The translations under genes and the position numbers were made by a program. From Tahibacter amnicola (lineage in GTDB: Bacteria > Pseudomonadota > Gammaproteobacteria > Xanthomonadales > Rhodanobacteraceae): a DNA stretch of 64,000 bases. Where the stretch lies: positions 4,241,001 to 4,305,000 of the forward strand of contig NZ_CP104694.1 in NCBI RefSeq assembly GCF_025398735.1, written 5' to 3'. Positions 40,771-51,004 of this stretch are shown one piece after another (positions within the stretch are counted from its first letter, which is position 1; every line of letters begins with the position of its first letter). The notes below the pieces were generated by a model. It saw nothing but the letters and a program-made list of their open reading frames with translations, had not been told where the DNA came from and ran no database searches.

Positions 40771-41466
40771 CTAGCCGTCCAGGGCGAATGCCACGCAGGC
40801 ATTGGCGTGCAGCGACGTCGTGTCAAACAGCGGCAACGGCGCCTGCACATCGCGTAGCAGCATCATGATCTCGGTACACGCCAGCAACGCCGCCTGGGCA
40901 CCGCGCCGGGCCAGTGCGTCGAGGATGTGCAGGTAGGCGTCACGGGAGGAGGCCATGATCTTCCCCGCGCAGAGCTCTTCGTAGATCACGCGATGGATTT
41001 CCTGGCGCTCGGCCAGTTCCGGCGTGACAGTCGCGATGCCGAAGGTCCGCTGCAGGCGCGCGGCGTAAAAGTCCTGTTCCATGGTGAAACGCGTGCCCAG
41101 CAGGCCCACGGTCGTCACGCCGGCCGCCTGAAGAGCGGCACCGGCGGCATCCGCGATATGCAGGAATGGGCGTGCAGTCGCCTCTTCGATGGCGCCGGCG
41201 ACCCGGTGCATGGTGTTCGTGCACAAGGCGATCGCCTGCGCACCCGCGGCGTCCAGGCGCTGTGCCGATGCCGCGAGCAGCCTTCCCGCCTCGTCCCAGC
41301 GCCCTTCCCGCTGCAGGCGTTCCACGGGCTCGAAATCCACGCTGTGCAGCAGCAGGTCTGCTGAACAGAGCGGACCGCGCAGCGCCCGCACGCGTTCGTT
41401 GATCAGCCGGTAGTACCAGGCCGTCGATTCCCAGCTCATTCCGCCAATGAGTCCGATGGTGCGCAT
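40771..41466 (-). CDS. Aspartate/glutamate racemase family protein
   Basis: 231 residues, normal for the cofactor-independent amino-acid racemase family. Start MRTIGLIGGMSWEST is the family signature, with the two catalytic Cys in ALCTNTMH (about residue 82) and LLACTEI (about residue 195). Residues IADAAGAAL and GLLGTRFTME also fit the YgeA-like branch. Interconverts L- and D-forms of aspartate, glutamate or a related amino acid; the substrate cannot be told from sequence. Divergent from an AraC-type regulator, which may control it. Confidence 0.9.
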   Translation of the reverse strand: MRTIGLIGGMSWESTAWYYRLINERVRALRGPLCSADLLLHSVDFEPVERLQREGRWDEAGRLLAASAQRLDAAGAQAIALCTNTMHRVAGAIEEATARPFLHIADAAGAALQAAGVTTVGLLGTRFTMEQDFYAARLQRTFGIATVTPELAERQEIHRVIYEELCAGKIMASSRDAYLHILDALARRGAQAALLACTEIMMLLRDVQAPLPLFDTTSLHANACVAFALDG

Positions 41467-41554
41467 CGTTTTCCGCCTTCATGGATGACCCGGCCAGTTT
41501 CCCTGGGCATACTGGCCTTCGCTATCACGAAATTTCCGTTTGCGCGTGCCTGCC

Positions 41555-42319
41555 ATGATCCGCACCGTCGACCTCGGCCCGTTCCGCCTGTCGCTGCTGC
41601 CATCCGCGCCGTACTGCGTGCACGGCGCCAGCCCGACGGACACCGTCGGCATCGCGCTCGAACGACAGCGCGGCGTCCATGCCATCGCCAGCGACCGGCG
41701 CGTCGATTTCGATACCCTTCCCTACACGCTGGCCGTCACGCCGGCGGGAATGGCGGTGTATTCCGAGTCCGACGTCGGCGGTGAATACCTCTTGCTCAGC
41801 CTGCCGACGGATGCCCGCGACAAGGCAGCCGTCACGTCGACCCGTTGCATCACAACGGGTAGCAAGCCGGTGGTCGCCGCGGCCCGCCAGGCCCGCCGGG
41901 CGATGCTCGCCGGCAGCGACGCGACCGGCCTGGCACTGGTCATCGAACAGCTCGCGCTTCTGGCGCAGCCGGCTCCCACCGCTGCGCAGCGCCGGGCGCT
42001 GCAAATAGCACCGCAGATCCTTGATCTCATCGAAGACCACCTGGCGCTGCCGTCGCTGACGCTCGCCTTTCTGGCGTCCCAGTCGCAGCTCAGACCGCTC
42101 GACTTCCTTCGCGCCTTTGTCGCCCGGTTCGGTATCACGCCGCACCAATATGTGCTGGAGCGCCGTATCCAGCGCGCACGACGGCTTCTCCAACACACAC
42201 GCCTGCCCATCGCCCAGATTGCAGCCGACTGCGGATTCGCGCAGCAGTCGCACCTCGGCATGCACTTCCGCCGCGCCTTCGGCCTCACCCCTGACCGGTA
42301 CCGTCAATTCTGGCGCTGA
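41555..42319 (+). CDS. AraC-family transcriptional regulator
   Basis: 254 residues from ATG 41555 (TTG 41540 would add five). The N-terminal half is an AraC-type sensor domain; the C-terminal 100 residues hold two helix-turn-helix motifs: LTLAFLASQSQLRPLDFLRAFVARFGITPHQYVLERRIQRARRLL and PIAQIAADCGFAQQSHLGMHFRRAFGLTPDRYRQ. That is the AraC/XylS DNA-binding domain. Shares an 88-base divergent promoter region with the racemase gene. Confidence 0.9.
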   Translation: MIRTVDLGPFRLSLLPSAPYCVHGASPTDTVGIALERQRGVHAIASDRRVDFDTLPYTLAVTPAGMAVYSESDVGGEYLLLSLPTDARDKAAVTSTRCITTGSKPVVAAARQARRAMLAGSDATGLALVIEQLALLAQPAPTAAQRRALQIAPQILDLIEDHLALPSLTLAFLASQSQLRPLDFLRAFVARFGITPHQYVLERRIQRARRLLQHTRLPIAQIAADCGFAQQSHLGMHFRRAFGLTPDRYRQFWR

Positions 42320-42579
42320 CGTCCCACCGTGTGAGCCGGTCCCCTGCTCCATTCCGAGTTAATCCCCGTGGCGCGAAGGGAACTTTCTTGCAGGCCTGGC
42401 CTGCTGACGGATCTGGCGCCGCAACCCGTGCGGTAAGGGCAACGCCCGATGCGATTCCAGCCTGCATCGGTGTCATCAGGAGTGCCTGTGTGCAGGCGCC
42501 GCGCCCCGAGATCCGACGTGCTCATACTTTCCGTGCGTACCGGGCCAACCCGGAACGTGCCGACCGGCAGAGGGCTTGA

Positions 42580-42891
42580 ATGGTGCGGACAGCCGTGACA
42601 ATGGCAGCCATGGGCCTGATGGCATCCGCGTGGGCGTACACGGGCCGCGAGGGCGACAGCCTCTCGCCACCCCACGTATGCAGCACCTGCGATGGCGCCG
42701 ACTGGACGCCCCCAATCCCCTCAACAACGCCGGTGACCAGCTCCGTCCCGGGACTGGCCGCGAATGCCGCCACCGCACTGACGCCACGTCCCACACCGCA
42801 GTCGCCGGGCCGTGTTGCCGACGACTGGCACCTCGCGCCCGGCCGCTACCAGTCGGCCAATCCATTGGCCGGCAGCGGGAGTGCGCCATGA
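42580..42891 (+). CDS. Small putative exported protein
   Basis: 103 residues, not recognised. MVRTAVTMAAMGLMASAWA looks like a signal peptide, followed by YTGREGDSLSPPHVCSTCDGADW with a CxxC pair and a Pro/Thr-rich linker, ending in GRYQSANPLAGSGSAP. AGAGGG lies six bases before the ATG. Codon use is less biased than in its neighbours, so it could be a decayed or spurious frame. Confidence 0.42.
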   Translation: MVRTAVTMAAMGLMASAWAYTGREGDSLSPPHVCSTCDGADWTPPIPSTTPVTSSVPGLAANAATALTPRPTPQSPGRVADDWHLAPGRYQSANPLAGSGSAP

Positions 42892-43334
42892 ATACCGTCA
42901 GGGCCTTATTCCCTGTGAAGAGATCAACGCGCGCGCCGGCAAACAGCACTCGAACAGCGCCTGCAAGCACGGCGTGCCTGCGCGCGCAACGACGACTCCA
43001 CCGTCCCGTGCTACGCGAATAGAGGCACTCCCGCCCAGCCGCCCCCGCAGCACGCGCATCGGATTCACGCCAAAGCCCCGCCCAAAGACGGCGGCTGACT
43101 TCTCGCGCGCGAACATCCAGCCAATGCGACATCACTATTTTTCCACATCGCCCATCCGTGCATAGTAAACGTCCCGCACAACGTCGAATTGACGACGCTA
43201 CGCGCTTTGTGCACGTTGTTATATCGTTATACTCGGATCTTTGTTTGTCCCGGTCGTCGCGCGACCGGGGAAGGTGTCGCGGTGCTCGCGCCGCGACGAA
43301 GTGGGCAATGTTGTTTCGTAGAAGGGAGAACGTT
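42892..43334 (+). promoter_or_regulatory. Leader of the protease gene: weak promoter and two hairpins
   Basis: No convincing gene in these 443 bases. TATACT at 43228-43233 is a good -10 box, with TTGTGC at 43207-43212 as a poor -35 (15-base spacer). Downstream are two strong hairpins, CCCGGTCG/CGACCGGG (43249-43269) and GTCGCGG/CCGCGAC (43276-43297), then GGGAGA before the GTG start. They could stabilise or regulate the leader; the GEMM consensus is absent. Confidence 0.4.
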
Positions 43335-46022
43335 GTGCGAAAACACGTATTCGCCAGTTTGGCACTGGCAATTGCCTGGGGTGCGGTCTGGGGTGGTGCA
43401 ACAGCGGCGGGCCTGTCCGCCGACAAAAACAAGCTCACGTTTGATGAGCTGGATATGCAGAGGGTCGCTCAGGAAGACGCGATCACCGATAACAAAGGCG
43501 TGGCCGCTTATCGTTTCGCGGTGGGTCACGAGGTGAAGATCAATCCGGCCGCCCATGGTGTCTGGGAAACCAGATCCAACGGCGAGCTGGCCTGGCGCTT
43601 TGAAGTTGAAACACCGGACGCCGCACACCTGAACTTCGGCTTCCGGCCGTTCCACCTGCCGCCGGGCGCGTCACTGGTGATCCGCGCCAAGGACGGCACC
43701 AGCAAACTGGCGCCGCTGACGTCGGCCAACAACCTCAGCAGCGGCCAGTGGTGGACGGAAGTCCTGCTGTCCAACTCCGCGGTGCTGGAACTCACCGTGC
43801 CTGCCAATGTGCGCGACCAGGTGCAACTGGAGCTGGTCAAGGTCGGCCAGGGGTACCGCGGTTTCGGCGCTACCGCCAAGCACTGCAAGTCCGGCGCGTG
43901 CAACATGGACGTGGCTTGCCTTGCCAACGGCGATCCGTGGCAGAACCCACGTCGCTCGGTCGGCGCGTATACCGTCAACGGCACGGATACCTGCACCGGC
44001 TCGCTGCTCAACAACACGGCCAACGACCGTCGCATGATCTTCGCCACGGCCGGTCACTGTGGCGTGAGCAGCGATTCGGTTGCCGCCACCGTCGTGAGCT
44101 ACTGGAACTACGAGTCGGCCACCTGCCGCGCACCGGGTTCGCCCGAGAGCGGTACCCCGGTGGCGCGCCCGACCACCACCTCCAACGGTGCCCGCTTCCT
44201 GGCACGCACCGGTTCCACCAGCACGGCCGACTTCACCCTGATCGAGTTCCTGCAGGCGGCCAATCCGGCGCACAACCTGTACTGGGCCGGCTGGGACCGT
44301 CGCGACCAGGGCCAGACCTGCGCCGCCACCGGCGGCACCACCTCGACAGCGGGCCTGTGCGCCTCGATCCACCATCCGGGTGTGGATGAAAAGCGCATCA
44401 CCTTCGTCGAAGTGAACATGCCCATCACGGGCTACAACACACAGACGGGCACCACCCACCTGCATGCCAACTGGGATCCGACACCGCCGATCCTGCCGGG
44501 TATCCAGCCGGCGCCGGGTGCGGTCGTGCCGGGCGTCACCGAGCCGGGCTCGTCGGGTTCACCGTTGTATGAGTCGAACCAGCGCCTGGTCGGCGTGCTC
44601 AGCGGCGGCCCGTCCGCCTGCGGTTCGACGGGCGCCAACCTGTCTGACTACTACGGCCGCCTGGCCGTGGCCTGGGAAGGCGGCGGCACGACCACCACCG
44701 GCATGAAGACCCACCTCGACCCCGTGGGCGGTGGCACCGCCAATACGGTCGACGGCCTGGCCCAGTGCACGCAGCCAGCCGCACCGACCGATATCCAGGT
44801 GGCCGCGGGTGGCGACAACACCATCAACGTTTCCTGGACCGGTGTTGCCAGCATCACCAAGTACCGCATCCTGCGTTCGATGGGCGCGTGCCCGGGCACC
44901 GGCTACACGCAGATCGCCGAAGTGGACAATGCCACGTCCTACAGCGACACCACCGTCTCGGGTGGTTCGACCTACAGCTACAAGGTCGTCTCGGTCGACA
45001 CCGCCCAGCCGTGCGAATCGGTGCAGAGCAGCTGCTCCAGCGCAACCGCAAGCGGTGCGTGCACCCTGGCTCCCACCTTCACCGGTGCGATGACGGCCAA
45101 CAGCGCCGGCACAGCCGCCTGTGGCGTGAACGTGAACTGGTCCGCGGCCTCGGCCAACTGCGGTGCGGGCGGTCAGATCCGCTACAACGTGTTCCGCTCG
45201 ACCACGCCGGGATTCACGCCGTCGGCAGACAATGCCGTCGCCACCTGCGTCAGCGGCACCAGCTTCGCTGACACGGGTCTAGCGCCGGCGACGCAGTACC
45301 ACTACATCGTCCGTTCCGAAGACTCCACCGGAACCGGCGGCGGTCTGTGCGGCAGCGGCCTGCAGGACACCAACACCATCGAGCGCGCCGTGACCCCCGC
45401 AGGTCCGGATACGAACGCGTTCGCCGATGATGGTGAAGCCGGCCCGGCACCCTGGACGGTCGCAGGTACCGGCTCGGTCGGTGCGAACTTCTCGCAGGTG
45501 ACCACCCAGGCGAACTCGGGCACGTATTCCTGGTTCGTTCCGGATCCGGCCAATGTCAGCGAGCGGACGCTCACCACCACGGCGCCGATCGCGGTTCCGA
45601 GTGCACCGGGCACCACGCTGGAGTTCTACATCCGCTACGCCACGGAAGCGCGCTACGACGGCACCCTGCTGGAGTACTCGCTCGACGGCGGCACGACCTG
45701 GACCGACATCCTCGGTGCCCAGGGCAGCGTTCCGGCCAACGCCAACCGCTTCCTGAGCGGCGGCTACAACGCGGCGATGCAGTCCGGTGGCGTGTTCGGC
45801 GCGCGTACGGCCTGGCACGGCGATTTCAACACCGCATGGATCCGCTCGCGCGTGGATCTGTCGGCCTTCGCCAATACGAACGCGCTGTTCCGCTTCCGCT
45901 TCGCCAGCGACACCTCGGTAGCTTCTACCGGCTTCTGGGTGGATGACGTCCGTGTGTTCTACGGCAGCACCTGCACCTCGACGCTGCCGGAAGTGATCTT
46001 CGCGAACGGCTTTGAACCCTGA
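43335..46022 (+). CDS. Secreted lysyl-endopeptidase-like serine protease with FN3 and C-terminal GFE motif
   Basis: 895 residues from GTG 43335 (GGGAGA upstream, then signal peptide HVFASLALAIAWGAVWGGATAAG). A propeptide of about 180 residues precedes an S1-family catalytic domain like Achromobacter lysyl endopeptidase: His241 in ATAGHCGV, Asp299 in ADFTLIEF and Ser407 in EPGSSGSPLY; many Cys for disulfides. Two fibronectin type III domains follow (about 480-675), then a MAM/jellyroll-like domain (EFYIRYATEARYDGTLLEYSLDGGTTWTDI) with FWVDDVRVFYGSTC. The chain ends in EVIFANGFEP, a tail I associate with secreted proteins of this bacterial group. Probably cleaves proteins after Lys outside the cell. 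The longer frame from 43158 is not used. A strong terminator follows. Confidence 0.9.
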   Translation: MRKHVFASLALAIAWGAVWGGATAAGLSADKNKLTFDELDMQRVAQEDAITDNKGVAAYRFAVGHEVKINPAAHGVWETRSNGELAWRFEVETPDAAHLNFGFRPFHLPPGASLVIRAKDGTSKLAPLTSANNLSSGQWWTEVLLSNSAVLELTVPANVRDQVQLELVKVGQGYRGFGATAKHCKSGACNMDVACLANGDPWQNPRRSVGAYTVNGTDTCTGSLLNNTANDRRMIFATAGHCGVSSDSVAATVVSYWNYESATCRAPGSPESGTPVARPTTTSNGARFLARTGSTSTADFTLIEFLQAANPAHNLYWAGWDRRDQGQTCAATGGTTSTAGLCASIHHPGVDEKRITFVEVNMPITGYNTQTGTTHLHANWDPTPPILPGIQPAPGAVVPGVTEPGSSGSPLYESNQRLVGVLSGGPSACGSTGANLSDYYGRLAVAWEGGGTTTTGMKTHLDPVGGGTANTVDGLAQCTQPAAPTDIQVAAGGDNTINVSWTGVASITKYRILRSMGACPGTGYTQIAEVDNATSYSDTTVSGGSTYSYKVVSVDTAQPCESVQSSCSSATASGACTLAPTFTGAMTANSAGTAACGVNVNWSAASANCGAGGQIRYNVFRSTTPGFTPSADNAVATCVSGTSFADTGLAPATQYHYIVRSEDSTGTGGGLCGSGLQDTNTIERAVTPAGPDTNAFADDGEAGPAPWTVAGTGSVGANFSQVTTQANSGTYSWFVPDPANVSERTLTTTAPIAVPSAPGTTLEFYIRYATEARYDGTLLEYSLDGGTTWTDILGAQGSVPANANRFLSGGYNAAMQSGGVFGARTAWHGDFNTAWIRSRVDLSAFANTNALFRFRFASDTSVASTGFWVDDVRVFYGSTCTSTLPEVIFANGFEP

Positions 46023-46069
46023 GCCGCCCGCTGACCACACGCCGTTTGTGTGGTTGACGCGATGATCCG

Positions 46070-46099
46070 AGGGACGCCCCGCCCGGGGCGTCCCTTTTT
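46070..46099 (+). terminator. Rho-independent terminator of protease gene
   Basis: Stem AGGGACGCCCC (46070-46080) and its exact complement (46085-46095) around a GCCC loop, followed by a T run ending at 46099, about 50 bases after the stop. A second 7-base hairpin (46034-46054) precedes it. Confidence 0.93.
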
Positions 46100-46165
46100 G
46101 TTGGAAACGTCCGCACCGCCGGGTGAGAAGAATAGTCGCGCGCTACGGCGACCGTAGTACGCAGT

Positions 46166-47254
46166 TCAACGCAGCAATGCCACGCTCTTGATCTGGGCCC
46201 AGAGCCGTTGCCCGGGCGCCACGGCAAGATGATCACGCGACCGGGCGGAAATCCGCGCAATCAGCGTGGTTTGCCCGAGGTCGAGTTTGACCAGCACCTG
46301 CCCCGGGACGGGACTGTCAGCCAGCTCGACCACCTGGGCGGGCAACACGTTCAGAATGCTGGTGCCCTGCGGCTGCTGCAGCGAAAGACTCACGTCGCTG
46401 GCGTGTACGCGCACGCGCACGCGGTGCCCGATGGCTTCCGGTCGCCGGCTGACATACAGGCACGCCGCGCCGACGCTCAGCTGCGTCAGATGATCAGCGT
46501 CATCGTGCTGCGCGATTGCCGCTTCGATCACGACACCGACATCGTTGGCGAAGGTGCCTGCCAGATCCAGCCGCGCCAACGTCTCGCGCAGATCCCCCTG
46601 GGCAACAACCTGTCCCTCCGAGAGCACCACGATGTGGTCGGCGAGCCGCGCGATTTCGTCCGGCGCATGGCTGACGTACAGCACCGGAATATCGAGGTCG
46701 TCGTGCAGGCGTTCCAGGTACGGCAGGATTTCCTGCTTGCGCGCGAAGTCGAGGGACGCCAGCGGCTCATCCATCAACAGCCAGCGCGGACTCACCGCCA
46801 GCGCACGGGCGATCGCCACCCGTTGACGCTCACCCCCGGAGAGCCCTTCCGGGCGCCGGTCGAGCAGCGGACCGATGCCGAGCAGTTCCACCGCGGTATC
46901 CAGCGCAACGCGGCGTTGCGCGGCCGGCACGCGGCTCTGCCCGTAGGTGAGGTTTTCCCGCACCGACAGGTGCGCGAACAAGCTGGCCTCCTGGAAGACG
47001 TAACCGAGCGGCCGGCGGTGTGTCGGCCGCACCATGGCACCCTTCTGCCATACATCGCCCGCCACCCTGAGATATCCGCCGGGTACGGCCACCAGACCCG
47101 CCAGGCAGCGCAACAGCGTCGTCTTGCCCGACCCCGAATGGCCGAACAGCGCCGTCACACCGCGACTGGGGATTTGCATATCCACGTCGAGCGCAAACGT
47201 GCCCAGACGCAGGGCGAAGCGGGCATGGATAGCGTCGGCGGAATTGGCGGTCAT
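46166..47254 (-). CDS. modC: Molybdate ABC transporter ATP-binding protein ModC
   Basis: 362 residues. ABC ATPase with Walker [11 protein letters not shown]-loop FQEAS, signature LSGGERQR, Walker B LLMDEP and switch His in YVSHAP. The C-terminal 120 residues are the TOBE (molybdate-binding) domain: [28 protein letters not shown] and [34 protein letters not shown]. Energises molybdate import with ModAB. Overlaps modB by four bases (ATGA). Last gene of the modABC operon, convergent with the protease gene. Confidence 0.96.
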   Translation of the reverse strand: MTANSADAIHARFALRLGTFALDVDMQIPSRGVTALFGHSGSGKTTLLRCLAGLVAVPGGYLRVAGDVWQKGAMVRPTHRRPLGYVFQEASLFAHLSVRENLTYGQSRVPAAQRRVALDTAVELLGIGPLLDRRPEGLSGGERQRVAIARALAVSPRWLLMDEPLASLDFARKQEILPYLERLHDDLDIPVLYVSHAPDEIARLADHIVVLSEGQVVAQGDLRETLARLDLAGTFANDVGVVIEAAIAQHDDADHLTQLSVGAACLYVSRRPEAIGHRVRVRVHASDVSLSLQQPQGTSILNVLPAQVVELADSPVPGQVLVKLDLGQTTLIARISARSRDHLAVAPGQRLWAQIKSVALLR

Positions 47255-47934
47255 GTCGTCACCTTCGGCGGCGACGGCGAAAACGTGTACAACGCCAGCA
47301 AAACCAGAAAGGAAAATATCACCATGCTGCCGGCCAGCCAGTGCGCCTGGGCGTATTCCAGGGCTTCCACATGGTCGTAGATCTGCACCGATACCACGCG
47401 CGTCTTGTCGGGAATATTGCCGCCGATCATCAGCACCACCCCAAACTCGCCGACGGTATGCGCAAAACCCAGAATCGCGGCGGTGATGAACCCCGGCCTG
47501 GCCAGGGGCAGCATCACGCTGAAAAAGCGGTCAATGGGCCCCGCACGCAGCGTGGCGGCGACTTCCCACGGCCGCTGGCCAATCGCCTCGAACGCATTCT
47601 GGATCGGCTGCACCACGAAGGGCATCGAGTAAAACACCGAAGCCACCACCAGGCCCCAGAAGGTGAATGGCAGAAGCCCCAGGCCCAACCACTGCGTCAG
47701 ATGGCCCACGACGCCTTGTGGCCCCATGGCCAGCAGCAAATAGAAGCCGATCACCGTAGGCGGCAGGACGAGTGGCAACGCCACCACGGCACCGACCGGG
47801 CCTTTCCACCGTGACCGGGTACGTGCCAGCCACCACGCGACAGGCGTGCCGATCAGCAGCAACAGCAAGGTTACCGTCGTGGCCAGCCGCAGCGTCAGCC
47901 AGATTGCGCGAAGGTCGGTGTCGCTCAATCCCAT
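47251..47934 (-). CDS. modB: Molybdate ABC transporter permease ModB
   Basis: 227 residues with five to six membrane segments ([60 protein letters not shown], and others). The cytoplasmic EAA loop reads [25 protein letters not shown], the contact site for ModC. Residues [20 protein letters not shown] are typical of ModB. Second gene of the operon, 15 bases after modA. Confidence 0.96.
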   Translation of the reverse strand: MGLSDTDLRAIWLTLRLATTVTLLLLLIGTPVAWWLARTRSRWKGPVGAVVALPLVLPPTVIGFYLLLAMGPQGVVGHLTQWLGLGLLPFTFWGLVVASVFYSMPFVVQPIQNAFEAIGQRPWEVAATLRAGPIDRFFSVMLPLARPGFITAAILGFAHTVGEFGVVLMIGGNIPDKTRVVSVQIYDHVEALEYAQAHWLAGSMVIFSFLVLLALYTFSPSPPKVTT

Positions 47935-47949
47935 CGTCAGCCCGGTGCT

Positions 47950-48742
<793 letters not shown>

Positions 48743-49001
48743 GGTACCCCTGTGGCACCACCCGACAAGCCTCGCCGGCAGAAGCAGTCGGGCAATCTGG
48801 CCGCACCAGGACACCCCGGTGTTGCGCCATCATGGCGCGCAGCTTGCGCCGGGCGCGACGCTAGGCCGCGGCATGACCCAGTCTGGATCCGGCGCGGAAC
48901 AACACGGCGCGGAACTAGCGCGGTTGGCGTGCGTGCGGCGCCTCGCAGTCACCGGGCGCTGGTTAGAATCACCGGGACGCGGCAAGCGGAAACCCATCAC
49001 C

Positions 49002-49247
49002 ATGCAATCGATCACAATGACCGAAGCAGAAACCCGCCTGTACACCACAGGCGCACCACACGATCGCTTCAGCATCGAAACGCGCCTGCGGCGGCGTGCG
49101 CAGTCGCTGGCTGACGAATCCGGCGAGCCGGCAACGATCTACACCTGCAAGGGTGAGCACGTCGTCGCTGTCTGCCGTCCCGGCGAAGCCGAACCCCGGC
49201 AGGAAGCCGGTGCACCCGGCCCGGACGATGATGGGCCGGGGCTCTAG
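49002..49247 (+). CDS. Small hypothetical protein
   Basis: 81 residues, not recognised. MQSITMTEAETRLYTTGAPHDRFSIETRLRRRAQSLADESGEPATIYTCKGEHVVAVCRPGE looks like a small folded alpha/beta unit, then a Gly/Pro/Asp-rich tail. The frame is open back to 48819, but that part has non-coding character. Poor ribosome binding site (AAGCGGAAA). Confidence 0.5.
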   Translation: MQSITMTEAETRLYTTGAPHDRFSIETRLRRRAQSLADESGEPATIYTCKGEHVVAVCRPGEAEPRQEAGAPGPDDDGPGL

Positions 49248-49307
49248 TGCCACAACCGTTCAACCCGGCTTTCTCACACCGACATCCCTTCAAGACGACG
49301 CAGCCCC

Positions 49308-49697
49308 ATGCAACAGACTGTCATTCCGCAACTTCGCATGACCGACGCCACGCGCAGCCTGCCGTTCTATATCGACGGGCTCGGTTTCAAGGTGGACTGG
49401 GAACATCGCTTCGAACCCGGATTCCCGCTTTTTGCCCAGCTGACACGCCGCGGGCAGACGATCTTCCTCACCGAACACACGGGCGACTGCGCGGTCGGCG
49501 GAGCCGTCTATTTCATCGTCCCGGATACGGACGAGTTGGTCCGGGATGTACGGCAGCGCGGTGTCCTGGCCATTGGCGATCCCGAGGACATGCCCTGGGG
49601 TACGCGCGAAGTGCTCATCACAGACCCCGACGGCAACCGTCTTCGCTTCGCCAGCGACAAGGCCGACGAAGACGAGACAGGCGCACCCGGCGCATGA
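49308..49697 (+). CDS. VOC/glyoxalase-superfamily protein (bleomycin-resistance-like)
   Basis: 129 residues, one pair of beta-alpha-beta-beta-beta units. Start VIPQLRMTDATRSLPFYIDGLGFKVDWEHRF and end WGTREVLITDPDGNRLRFA are the hallmark of bleomycin-binding-type VOC proteins, which act as dimers that sequester drugs or as metal enzymes. The substrate is not evident. Overlaps the next gene by four bases (ATGA). Confidence 0.88.
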   Translation: MQQTVIPQLRMTDATRSLPFYIDGLGFKVDWEHRFEPGFPLFAQLTRRGQTIFLTEHTGDCAVGGAVYFIVPDTDELVRDVRQRGVLAIGDPEDMPWGTREVLITDPDGNRLRFASDKADEDETGAPGA

Positions 49698-51004
49698 ACG
49701 CCCGATTCCGGATACCGCCTGCCCTTCCTGACGACGCCTATTACAGCGTCTTCGGCGACCCGGTCATCCGTTGCAGCCGCGTCGCGGAGCCCACCGCGGC
49801 AATACGGGCGCATCAGGCCAATCCCACAGCGACCATCGGTATCGAAGACGAATCCGTGGCTGACCTGCGCGCGCTCCAGGCGCTGCCCACATCCCTCCAG
49901 GGCCTGATTCTCGGACCGACGACGAAACCCAAGACGCACCTGGACGCCCTCGCCCACTTCGACCAGCTGGATCGTTTGCTCATCAGTGGAAAAGTAAAGA
50001 CGGTCGACCCCGTCGGCAACCTGGTAACGCTCAGGCACCTGCGTTTCCACCGCATCCGCCTCCATTCGCTCACCTTTCTCGACCGCCTGCACCACCTGGA
50101 GACCCTGGTGCTGGATCTGTGCAAGCTCGACGAAATCGGTTCGCTGGAAGGTCTGGGTGGGCTGAAGCAACTGGTCATCCATTCGGAAGTTGCGCAGCCG
50201 GAATCACTGCTTGCACTGGCACGACTGCCTGGCCTGGAGCGGCTCAGCCTTTGTTGCGACACGCCGGTGCACCTGCCCCCAATGGAACACTTTCCCGCGC
50301 TTCGCGCTTTGCGGCTGACGGCGCCGGCGATATCGCCCGGTATTGAAGCCATCATCGAGGCGCCGGCGCTGGAAGTGCTGTGGATGGATGTATCCGATCG
50401 CAGGGGCGACACGGCCTATCGCCAGTGGTTACGCTCGCTGCTCGCCGCGGCGAAAGGCACAGCGCGTCCACCGCCGCCGCACCTCAAGCGCGCGTGGCTG
50501 GGCTGGATGGACGGCGCAGAACGCCAGGCACTGGCCAATTGGCTGCAGATCGCCATCGTCGAGCAAGGCGGCCATCTGACAATGGCAAACGCGAAGATGG
50601 CGGTCCCTGGAACGCATCCCGTCGCTCTTCCAACGCACGCGCCCGTCGAGGAGGCTGACCCACACGAAGCCATCCAGGCGCGCGTCGAAAAGGCGATTCG
50701 CGGTGAATGCCTGGTTCGCTACGCGGCGTATACGGAAAGTGACACCGGCGAGCCCATCGACAATCTCGATGAGATCGCCTGGCGCGGAACCTGCCGTTTC
50801 GTCAGTCCACCGGACACGGTTCATGGCCTTGGTTCCGCCTACCGGAGCCCGCCCGTCACCGACCCGACCTGGCTGGACGTTGCCCGTATGGCCAACCAGA
50901 TGCTGAAGAAGACGCAGGACGAAGACCACTGCTTTCTCGAAGGCGTCACGCTGCTTGAGCACGACGGCGATGTCGCCATCCTGGGGTTTACGATGGGTTC
51001 GTGA
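49694..51004 (+). CDS. Leucine-rich-repeat-like hypothetical protein
   Basis: 436 residues. Central part (about 65-220) has LRR-like periodicity: FDQLDRLLISGKVKTV, LVTLRHLRFHRIRLHSL, LHHLETLVLDLCKLDEI, LGGLKQLVIHSEV, LPGLERLSLCC. The C-terminal third (HEAIQARVEKAIRGECLVRYAAYTESD to LLEHDGDVAILGFTMGS) is an unrelated, unrecognised domain. No signal peptide, so probably cytosolic. Start chosen at the ATGA overlap with the VOC gene. Convergent with xthA, overlapping it by 17 bases. Confidence 0.7.
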   Translation: MNARFRIPPALPDDAYYSVFGDPVIRCSRVAEPTAAIRAHQANPTATIGIEDESVADLRALQALPTSLQGLILGPTTKPKTHLDALAHFDQLDRLLISGKVKTVDPVGNLVTLRHLRFHRIRLHSLTFLDRLHHLETLVLDLCKLDEIGSLEGLGGLKQLVIHSEVAQPESLLALARLPGLERLSLCCDTPVHLPPMEHFPALRALRLTAPAISPGIEAIIEAPALEVLWMDVSDRRGDTAYRQWLRSLLAAAKGTARPPPPHLKRAWLGWMDGAERQALANWLQIAIVEQGGHLTMANAKMAVPGTHPVALPTHAPVEEADPHEAIQARVEKAIRGECLVRYAAYTESDTGEPIDNLDEIAWRGTCRFVSPPDTVHGLGSAYRSPPVTDPTWLDVARMANQMLKKTQDEDHCFLEGVTLLEHDGDVAILGFTMGS

